Part shown: in pieces, positions 56,357 through 64,000 of the stretch
Layout: each line of letters begins with the position of its first letter
Numbering within the stretch: position 1 is the stretch's first letter
Assembly: GCA_017893485.1 (NCBI GenBank)
Contig: CM030362.1
Span: forward strand, 264,907,073-264,971,072
Origin: Hemerocallis citrina
Lineage: Eukaryota > Streptophyta > Magnoliopsida > Asparagales > Asphodelaceae
DNA: 64,000 nucleotides
Reading direction: 5' to 3'
Program-made: the position numbers and the translations under genes
The notes under the pieces: model-generated
Databases searched by the model: none
The model's input: the letters and a program-made list of their open reading frames with translations, nothing else
Told to the model about the DNA's origin: nothing

Positions 56357-58381
56357 ATGATAAAGGGAATTATGTTGCCGACGAAAATTCTGTGTGTGCA
56401 CAAGAAGATGATTCTAGGCCACAAGTTGACGAACATCTCAAACCATAGATATATATATATGATGTTTCATGCTTTAGAGGAAGCAGAGAAATTTTATACG
56501 AGTTATGCTAGATGTGCGGGTTTCAAAATGTGCAAGGGTAAAAATAAATATAAGGGAACCAGGGTAGTAGATAAGTCATATCTATGTAACAAAGCCAGAG
56601 CGTCACCGAGACAACCTAGTGATTTTAGACGAGGAACTACTTCGAGAACGGGTTACAAAAGTTTCGTTCGTGTAAACCTTAACAAAGAAAGTAATACATG
56701 GGTTTTTTTATTCATTTAATGAAATACACAATAACGAAATTACTTCACCCGGTAGAAGACATTTATTGCCCTAAAAGTGTAGTTGTCAAAATCCGATAAA
56801 AGAATAATGGATCAACTTTTCCAAGCTAGTATTCCCATATGCAAACAAATGCTTCTCTTTGAAAGTGCTAGTGGAAGTCACAATAAAATAAGATTCACAG
56901 AAAGAGATGCTAGAAATTGAGAGAGAGGGAGACAAAGGAAGATACGAAAGGATTCGACGGGCCAATGCTCATTGAATTTTTTGAATCGAAAAAACAAATG
57001 TATCCTTTATTTTTTTATGATTTCCAAGTAGATCCCGAAGGCCGGTTGTTTCATTGTATTTGGGTGGATGGTACTGCTAGGATGAATTATGAAGAATTTT
57101 GGAATGTACTTTGCTTTGATGTCACACATAACATGAACCAATATGGAATGTTATTTGTTCCATTTGTTAGAATCAATCATCATTGGCAATCAACGTTCTT
57201 AGGTTGTGGGTTCATTCCAAATGAGAAGTCATCTTTCTTTGTGTGGTTCTTTGAAAAGTTGCTAGGAGTAATGAAACGTGCTACATATGGCAATGTAACG
57301 GAACAGGATCGTGGGATCGGTGTTGCAATTAAGATAGTTTTCCCTAAGACTCAGGATATGTAATGCATTTGGCATATTTTGGAAGTTATCGCATGAGGTG
57401 CATATGTCGAATGATGTCGATAAGTTTAGGGATGATTTTGAGAGTACCATCTATAATTCTGAATTTATAAAATATTTTGAAGTGAAATGGAAATTAGTGC
57501 TTTTACAATACAAAGTTGAGAATAACAAATGGTTGAACGATCTATTTGAAATTCGTGAGAAATGGGCCCCCGTCTATGCAAGAGAGTCATTTAGGCCGGC
57601 ATGTTAAGTAGCCAAGGGAGAGAGTCTATGCATTCTTCCTTAAAGCATCATACCCAAAAGAAGTACTCTTTACATGAATTTCCCGTCATCTTCGACAGAG
57701 TCTTAGCAAGACAATGATATGAGGAACTTAAAGAAAATCATCGTAATCGTGAGAAGATACCGAAATTGAAGATTTAATGGGCTATAGAGGAACAAATGGC
57801 GTGAATCTACATTTCGAAGATTTTCTAAAAATTCCAAGATGAATTACATAAAAGCATATTATATAATGTGACTTTTATTGTTGGCCTTAACACACCGGAT
57901 AGTGCAGCTTTCCGGTGAAGCTTTGTGGAAATTCAGAACCGGGGAGGGCGGTTCAATTTTGCAAATGCTGTCAAATGGCTACTTGTGGTTGTTTCTTGTT
58001 TGAATTCATAGGCATTCCTTGGAAATATATTTTGGCGATTCTTCGGTTCATCCATCACACTGCACTACCGGGACAATATATTACAAGAAGATGGATCCGA
58101 GATGTCATGAGAAGAAGCTATACATTGGGAAATTTGCTTCTCGCTATTGTGAATTGAGCCATCAAGCAAAACAAATGGTCGATCATGGTTGTTCCTCTGA
58201 AAAAAGTTACAAATACATGCTCGATGGCATGCTCAAGGGTATTGAAGTCGTTTCTCTTCTACAACCCGGATTTAGCAGGCATCCCGAAGGTAGTGAACAA
58301 CCCGAGAGTAGTGGACAGCATGCTGAATGCAGTGGATATGCACATGGAACAGACATGGATATGTTTCATGTTTCATTGTGA
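56357..58381 (+). pseudogene. FAR1-related / MULE transposase-like pseudogene
   Basis: FAR1/FHY3-family proteins are transcription factors derived from Mutator-like transposases; active MULE copies use the same domains. After the acceptor at 56355 the frame gives a FAR1 DNA-binding domain (FHALEEAEKFYTSYARCAGF, KYKGTRVVDKSYLCNKA). At 56917-57363 comes the MULE transposase core (FDVTHNMNQYGMLFVPFVRI, then IKIVFPKTQ and CIWHILE across a stop). At 57398-57607 HMSNDVDKFRDDFESTIYNS and REKWAPVYARESF follow; at 57940-58110 a SWIM-like zinc finger region (CKCCQMATCGCFLFEFIGIP, PGQYITRRWIRDVMRRS). Frameshifts and stops separate the blocks, so it is broken. It may be a transposon or a decayed host FRS gene; palindromic repeats on both sides favour a mobile origin. 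Confidence 0.85.
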
Positions 58382-58407
58382 TCTTCAAAGAAATTCCTAA
58401 TTGTGAA

Positions 58408-58424
<17 letters not shown>

Positions 58425-58471
<47 letters not shown>
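58425..58471. repeat. (AT)n/(GT)n microsatellite
   Basis: TATATATAT followed by GTGTGTGTGT just after the FAR1-like reading frame. Confidence 0.9.
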
Positions 58472-58473
<2 letters not shown>

Positions 58474-58814
58474 TGCTTTTTTTGATATTGTGTATGTAAT
58501 TGCTTAATCTCTTATCTGTGTATTGTTTTGGTTGTTATTGTTGTTGTGATAAATATTAGGATGAAAGGAATGTGGATGGATGAGTGTGAATGGATGAAGT
58601 TTGTTGATATTGTTTTTGTTGTTGTTGTAAATATTGATTATGGACTTGTTCTGCGAGAATGTGAGGATTGTTGATTTTGGAAACTCGTTGAATGAGACGA
58701 TAATGTGATGATTGAATGTGATTGTATATGAAGTTGATGAAATTTGAACTGATATTGTGATTGTAGCAGCTGATGCTTCTTTTGAAGAAGTCGTTTTTTT
58801 TTTCTTTTCAAAAC

Positions 58815-59280
58815 TTTAACTAAACCCGTTATTTGAAACAACGGGTTAAGCCTTGAAAATTTCAAGCAAAAAACCTTGCTCTCTGTTAATAAATTTTCTA
58901 TTTCAGCCAGCAGAAACCGTTGTTTCAAACAATGACTTTTTATTACCTAGGTCGCTATCTGAAACAATGACTTAAACTTAACTGTATTTTAGCAAAAATT
59001 CTTGCTCTCTGATAAGAACTTGTCTATTTGAGCCAACAGAAGTCGTTGTTTCAAACAACGAGCTAGTCTAACATAGGTCATTGTTTGAAACAACTGTTTA
59101 AGGGCAAGAAGCACTTGAGTTATAACTCTTGGTCTCTAACTTGAATTTTACAAATGGCAAGTTCAAGTCAAAGAGCAAAAGTCTTAAACCCAAAATTTTT
59201 ATATAAACTGAAGCCATTGTTTGAAACAGGTCGTGGTTTGTAACAACGACTTAAGTTGGTTCAAATAGACAAGTTTAAGT
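58815..59280. repeat. Palindrome-rich repeats, right cluster
   Basis: Motifs of the GTTGTTTCAAACAAC / GTTGTTTGAAACAAC type at about 58828, 58917, 58952, 59041, 59081, 59217 and 59231, again with CCTAGG-like joins and GACTTAAG ends. Direct orientation relative to the left cluster. Confidence 0.85.
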
Positions 59281-59284
59281 AAGG

Positions 59285-59935
59285 GAGAAAATCTATTTGC
59301 CCATGATAGTTATAACCTTCATTATCCTTTTTGACTTTTTACAAATCTTTATTTTACTGTTTTGGGTTGTATTTAATAAGAATATTTGCATTTAAATATA
59401 TTTAAAATATTTTGACTTTTTTTCCTTTTTATCTTTTTATAACCATGCTTATTGATTGTTAGGGGTAAGGTTGGGTTAGGGTTAGGGTTAGAGTTCAACG
59501 GTAGTTTAGGATAAAGAAGGAACTTTTCTTTTCTTTCTCCTTTTTTTGTTTGGACTAACTCTTTTTAATTATCACTGAAGTGCATTGAATATTGACATGA
59601 AAATAAAGTCTTTGTAATACTATTTTTAACGGTAGGGTTAGATGTAGAGTTAGTCTTAGAGATTGAGGTTCAAGTCTCCGTTGGAATTTTTCTTCGAAAG
59701 ACTCCGCACTACTGGAGATTGTGGGTTTCAGTAACACCAGCACCCATGTTTGGAGACTGCAATAAGTAAAGATAAGTACAGCGAAAATTAAAAAATTGCA
59801 AAAATATGTCTCTTCGCCGGCTACATAAACCTTCCCCCCCCCAAAAAAAAAAATAATTAATTAAAATTTTCAAAAAAAAAATCAAAAAAATCCAAAAAGA
59901 CGTTTAGGCTTCAGGTTTAGTCGTTTGCACTTCTA
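59285..59935. other. Spacer, no gene
   Basis: AT-rich; two or three GTTAGG units at 59470-59490 and a C9/A10 run at 59834-59852. Homology with RLG-1 begins right after. Confidence 0.45.
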
Positions 59936-59976
59936 ATGAGCCGTTACGGGGGCCCACCCAAATTTTTTCTAACTCT

Positions 59977-59982
59977 TATAAG
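59977..59982 (+). promoter_or_regulatory. Putative TATA box of the antisense gene, copy 2
   Basis: CTTATAAGTTCTCACTACTC, 95 bp before the ATG at 60077; aligned with 2958-2963. Confidence 0.6.
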
Positions 59983-61090
59983 TTCTCACTACTCCCTTTT
60001 CTCCTCATTTTTACAGTTTCACTTTTACTTCACATTTGCTAGAGCTGTTCTTGTTCTCGAGTGACGCTACTAGCTTTTGCGGCCAGGCATGTTCAATCTT
60101 CGGCGATCTATTCCGACCGTAAACGTCACTTCGAGATTAGTCACTCCTAACTCAATCTTGAAAATGTCTAGAGCGTCGTTTGGGGACGAGACCTCCACCT
60201 CGGACCAAGATACTGGCCGAGCGGTATTGGTCGTACCGAGGAAAGGGAAGGAAGTGGTCAAGTCGGCCGGGGTGTCAACGATAGTAGAGACTCCAAGGGG
60301 GGCAGGAGAGTTGGGTCGGCTGCCGTCCACACTTTCGAGCGTCGGAAGGGTCAGGATTTACCCCGAGGACCTCTTGGAGAAGGCGGTGCACTGGATGGCC
60401 TCAGTATATGAGGAAAATAGCTCGAGGGATCCTTCTGAGGTGGATGAGATCCCTTCGATCATGACCGAGGCAGATCTACATCGGATCAGGAAAGGTTTTT
60501 GCATCCTGAAGGAGTACGTTCTACTACTCCCCGGCCCCGGCTTCCGAGCGTGTACAGGGACGTCACCAGACACGTGCATCTTTCCGTACGACGCGCTTAA
60601 CGCCGGCCTTCGGCTACCGCTTCCGCCTTTCATGGTCGAGGTGCTGCAGTGGTATGGCCTGAGCCTCGTGCAGTTCATGCCGAACATGTGGCGGCATGTC
60701 ACTGCCTTCATTCTCCAGTGTCAGGCGGTCGGTGTGCAGCCCTAACTTGTTCTGCTCCAGAGCCTCTACCGCATCTACCGAATGAGCAGATGGGTTACTG
60801 GTATTACCTATCGCCGAGGAAGGGGTTAAACTGATCGAGAATCCGGACTCCATCAAATATTGGAAGAAGAAGTACTTCCTGATCCAAGGTCCCGAGCCGT
60901 GGGGGTTTCCAACGGCGTGGAAAGAAGATGTTCTGAAGTGGGCGAAGGCCGAACCGGTGCTCACCAGAGAAGAAGAGGAGGTAGTGGCGAAAATCGTCGG
61001 ACTTCCGACCCTCGGCTGGAAGGATATTACCGAGGAGGTCTTGTTCGGTGGAGGTCTTGTTCCGTGGAGGTCTTAGTCCGATCGACCCCA

Positions 61091-61184
61091 GTACGCTCCC
61101 TTGCTTTTTTATTCACTTGAATATTCACTTTTAGCGTTTGTGTTTTTTCACTAAATCTTTTGCTCAGTTTTTCTTTGTGTGCAG
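61091..61184 (+). other. Intron 1 of antisense gene, copy 2
   Basis: GACCCCA/GTACGC ... TTTGTGTGCAG/AAG; 94 bp, T-rich, sequence unlike copy 1 apart from the splice sites. Confidence 0.75.
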
Positions 61185-61636
61185 AAGCCCTCGGTATGGA
61201 CTACTGAGCTTTGATGGCGAAGAGGAGCGCGGCTGCGGTGAAGGGTGCGGGTACGAAGAAGAGGAAGAGGACCATGGCAGTGCCTCCCTCTGGCCGAGCA
61301 GTACAAGCACCCTCTGCGCCAGCACCCATTGTGGACTTAGTCAGCGAGGTCCCTTCGGCCGAAGCCCCGGGATCTTCAAGTGGGGTGTTCTCATCTAGCG
61401 CCACTCTAGCCCTGGAGGTGCCGCCGCTCATGGCCGAGGCAGAGGCCATCCTCAGCGAGGAGCACAAAAGGCTCTTCGTCCCCGACTGGCAGGTGATGAA
61501 GTTGGACGATTTCCTCGGTGATGCGAGGATGTATATGCAGGCGGTACGCCATCTTCCGACCCCGAAGGACCGTGCGGCGTTGAGGGCAGGCACTGTGGGT
61601 GACGACACCTTGGAGATTGCCCCGTCGACGATGTCG

Positions 61637-61726
61637 GTAAGTCTCTGAGTCGATTTTGATACCTCAAAAATTTTCTAAGTCTTTTGCTCGGTTTTCATCG
61701 CTTCTTTTCCTCTGCTTTGTTCACAG
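61637..61726 (+). other. Intron 2 of antisense gene, copy 2
   Basis: ATGTCG/GTAAGT ... TTGTTCACAG/ACC; 90 bp; phase 0, same place as in copy 1. Confidence 0.85.
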
Positions 61727-62464
61727 ACCCTCTGCCACTTCAGCCATATGCTCGAGCAGTTTACCGAGCAAGAGAAGGAAATGAAGGCGGCGAATGATCA
61801 CGAGCGGTCGGAGCGCTCCAAGGCAGTAAAGCTGTTCGAGGCCGAACAGCGGCTCTCGGCATCACGAGCAGCCGAGGTGGGTGCCCTCAAGACGAAGCTT
61901 GCCGAGGCGATCAAGCACTCAGCGGCCGAAACGGCCAAGTTCGAGGCACTAGAGAAGGAGAGGGCTCGCCTCGAGGAGGAGCTGGCGAAGGCCTTGAAGG
62001 CGTCCGAGGAGGCGCTGAAGGGACAGGCGCTGAAGGTGGCCGAGGCGGAGAAGGCCATTCGGGACGAGGCAGAGGCCCATATGATGACAAATATGGAGAA
62101 AGCCTACACCCGAGCCCTGAAGCATGTGGCGGCTCGCATCCACAGTTTCGACGGTTCGTCGTATTACTTTTACGATCCAGTGGAGGGCGAGGAGCTCATC
62201 CCTCTGGTGGAGGTCGAGCCCGAGCTGGAGGGTGACGAGGCCGAGGGCAACAACGAGGACGAGGTGAACCTCGAAGGGGCGCTCGTCACTCTACCGAGCG
62301 AGGGCGCTTCAGAACAGCACCGCGAGGTGGCTCCCTAACTCAGTCGCCTCTTCTTTTTTGTTTTTTTTTTTGTTTGTATTACCGAACTACGGACTGGCCA
62401 CTGCTTTCTTTTGTACTCTTTTGAACTTCAATGAAAAGATGAACTTTTGAGATTTTGGCCCAAG

Positions 62465-62740
62465 TTTACAATGACTAGCTTTTGAAATTTAGCTAAGTGT
62501 TGAAAACAACTCGCTTTGAAATTTAGCTAAGTGTTAAGAACAACTCGCTCTGAAATCTAGCTAAGCGTTGAGAACAACTCGCTCTGAAATCTAGCTAAGT
62601 GTTGAGAACAACTCGCTTTGAAATTTAGCAAAGTATTGAGAACAACTCGCTCTAAAGTCTAGCCAAGTGTTGAGAACAACTCACTCTGAAATCTAGCTAA
62701 GTGTTGAGAACAACTCGTTTTGAAATCTAGCTAAATGTTG
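62465..62740. repeat. 34-bp tandem repeat between antisense exons of RLG-2
   Basis: About eight units of AAGTGTTGAGAACAACTCGC + TCTGAAATCTAGCT. RLG-1 has only a degenerate remnant at 5515-5660. Confidence 0.9.
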
Positions 62741-62775
62741 CTCGAGCTCAGCGTTGTTGTGTTCTCGCTTTTCAG

Positions 62776-63441
62776 ATCGCCAGTTCGTGCCAATGGGTCG
62801 AGGCTTCGCCGAACGTGGTAGCGGATGAGGCCTTTCGCCTTCGAGCTGACTTGGGAGCGACGAAGTTGACCCTTTCTCGTAGTCGAGAGTATTTTCTCAA
62901 GAGCGAGTTAGAACTAGATCATCTCATGCTAACGCTAACAAAGCGCAACTCCGAGCTGAAATAACTAAAGAAACGAGCTCGAGAAGCCCCCCGTGAAGGG
63001 GAGGTGGAGTCCCTTCGGCAGACCCTGTTCGACGTTGGGGCGGAGAGAGACGGTCTGAAGAACGTGGTGCTCGAAAAGAGCTTGGAGACGGCGTAGCTTT
63101 GACGAACTATCATTGAAGCTTCTCAAGTGGGTAGTACGAGCAGGATTCCTCGCCTACATGTTAAGGTAACCGATAATTCGCTGAAGGAGCGCATTGTTGA
63201 GCTTGAGACGGAGGTTCACCGACTACGACGCTTTTCGGAGGGGAGCAACGTCAGGACCACATCTTATCCTCGAGATGAGTACTCACAGGGACGATCGTTT
63301 CACGAGCTAGCGTCACGTTCACCTCCCATCCCAGGCGTCCTGGGGATGCTCAAAGCGGAGTTGCTGGTTCGTCGAGTGAATCCTCAGCCAGTGCAACGCT
63401 TAGGGACACGACTAGGCTCGCCGGCTTGGGGACCTCAATGA
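62776..63441 (+). pseudogene. Second coiled-coil exon/ORF, RLG-2 copy
   Basis: After the acceptor GCTTTTCAG/ATCGCC the phase-0 frame has FRLRADLGATKLTLSRSREY, as in RLG-1, then stops near 62961 and 63096. From 63127 it is open to 63441 (ERIVELETEVHRLRRFSEGS, SFHELASRSPPIP), with a C-terminal tail longer than in RLG-1. Coiled-coil composition; function unknown. Confidence 0.65.
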
Positions 63442-63650
63442 GTGCGGGGTTGAAGCGACAGAATGTTCGTCGCCCTTGTTTGTCGCTCAAGAGGAGTATC
63501 CCACTTCCTAGGAGGCGTTGAAGTAGTCTTGTAATGTCGGTTTCTCAAATTTTGTAACTCATTGCAGAGATAAGTAGTTGGTCTTCTAATCTGAGTTGTT
63601 CCTCAAACTTTATAGACATGAAACTTGTTTTCTCTTTTGCACTTGTGTGT
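63442..63650. other. 3' flank of antisense unit, RLG-2
   Basis: Aligned with 6430-6660 in RLG-1 (AAGAAGCATTG / GGAGGCGTTG, then TTTTGTAACTC). Likely 3' UTR. Confidence 0.5.
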
Positions 63651-63654
63651 TTTG

Positions 63655-64000
63655 TTAACATCTGTGGTTGTCGATAGTTGTAGGAATACTTCTGAATGGC
63701 AAACCACTTCTTACTTGCTTATGAGCGAGTAGTAGAAGCGGAGTCGAGCCAAGTGTTGGACTCCGCACTTCATCGTTTAGGAGAGAGTCAACGGTTGTGG
63801 GAGCAGTTCCGAATGGCGAACCACTTCTAACCCGCTTAAGAGCAAAGTTTGCAAAGTGGAATCGAGCCAAGTGTTGGACTCCGCACTTCGTCGTTTAAGA
63901 AAAGTTCAACAGTTGTGGGAGCAGTTTCGAATGGCGAACCACTTCTAACTCGCTTAAGAGCAAGTTTGCGAAGCAGAATCGAACCAAGTTTTGGATTCCG
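63655..64000. repeat. ~118-bp tandem array of RLG-2, incomplete
   Basis: GGTTGTGGGAGCAG at 63793 and its variant at 63912; homologous to the array at 6660-7120. It continues past the window end. Confidence 0.85.

Larger units (their letters stand above)
60077..62338 (+). pseudogene. Antisense gene of RLG-2, copy 2
   Basis: The better preserved copy. Exon 1 (60077-61090): Ser/Lys-rich N-terminus, then the gypsy-type transposon domain (CIFPYDALNAGLRLPLPPFM, VQFMPNMWRHVTAFILQ). It is interrupted by a TAA at 60743 where copy 1 has CAG, then continues (IENPDSIKYWKKKYFLIQGP, GWKDITEEVLFGGG), with a 16-bp tandem duplication near 61045 that shifts the frame. Exon 2 (61185-61636) has LFVPDWQVMKLDDFLGDARM and HLPTPKDRAALRAGTVGDD. 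Exon 3 (61727-62338) is a 203-codon intact coiled coil (QRLSASRAAEVGALKTKLAE) with an acidic tail ending REVAP. Start and introns follow the comparison with copy 1. Function unknown. Confidence 0.8.
59940..64000 (-). mobile_element. RLG-2: partial second RLG-1-like element, runs off the window
   Basis: Homologous to RLG-1 from about 2910 to 7100 (antisense promoter, antisense gene, 116-bp array) in the same orientation. Gag-pol would lie beyond 64000. No 3' LTR, PPT or 250-bp array is visible on the left, so the element is truncated at about 59940. Confidence 0.8.

Noticed and set aside
59465..59492. GGTTAGGGTTAGGGTTAG, telomere-like repeat
   Set aside because: Only two or three units, and GTTAGG differs from the plant telomere unit TTTAGGG. 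Insufficient for an interstitial telomere.
59834..59852. C9/A10 homopolymer as an element terminus (poly-A tail)
   Set aside because: No non-LTR coding sequence or TSD nearby.

Overview
This window looks like a repeat-rich, gene-poor stretch of a flowering-plant nuclear genome, probably a eudicot. The evidence is the set of plant-type LTR-retrotransposon lineages (Tat-like Ty3/gypsy with two RNase H domains and an antisense gene; Tnt1/Tork-like Ty1/copia; very long LTRs starting TGTAAC), a TRIM, a decayed FAR1/MULE transposase-like gene and an exon-sized piece resembling a TGA-class bZIP transcription factor. No intact single-copy host gene was found. Almost all recognisable coding sequence is transposon-derived and carries stops or frameshifts.

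Layout. (1) 122-13483 (called RLG-1): a structurally complete minus-strand Tat-like Ty3/gypsy element with a perfect GGAAC target-site duplication (TSD), 567/570-bp LTRs, PBS, PPT, gag and pol, a ~250-bp tandem array, and a plus-strand antisense gene with introns. (2) 13489-16484 (RLC-A): an old plus-strand copia relic in the order RT/RNase H, LTR, PBS, gag. It is cut by (3) a very long TGTAAC-type LTR (LTR-D, 16485-20388 plus 25322 to about 27350), which is itself split by (4) RLC-B (20389-25316), a young minus-strand Tnt1-like copia element with TSD GTAGT. (5) 29111-30138: a CACTA-like terminus, a GC-rich hairpin, a promoter-like stretch and a TGA-bZIP-like exon. (6) 30139-44825 (RLG-3): a 3'-truncated minus-strand Tat-like element split by two solo LTRs, one at 32072-36906 (TSD TAAAG, inside RNase H) and one at 40285-44025 (TSD GAGTA, inside gag).

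(7) 45262-53322 (RLX-4): a plus-strand non-autonomous element with LTR, Tat-like PBS, minisatellite and PPT, and no recognisable polyprotein. It holds a composite insertion (49569-52376, TSD CACCC) that contains a complete TRIM (51244-52376). (8) 53323-59935: AT and CT microsatellites and a decayed FAR1-like gene, with a tandem foldback in its putative first intron and clusters of palindromic repeats on both sides. (9) 59940-64000 (RLG-2): the antisense gene of a second RLG-1-like element, running off the window.

How the parts relate. RLG-1 and RLG-2 allow a direct comparison of the antisense gene. Both copies keep a TATA box, two phase-0 GT-AG introns, a coiled-coil exon, and a possible third, alternatively spliced phase-0 intron leading to a second coiled-coil exon. 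In RLG-1 the antisense gene is transcribed towards pol, so the two units converge. The nested insertions give a relative age order: RLC-A before LTR-D before RLC-B; RLG-3 before its two solo LTRs; RLX-4 before the composite insertion. All lineage names rest on motifs read by eye; no database search was possible.
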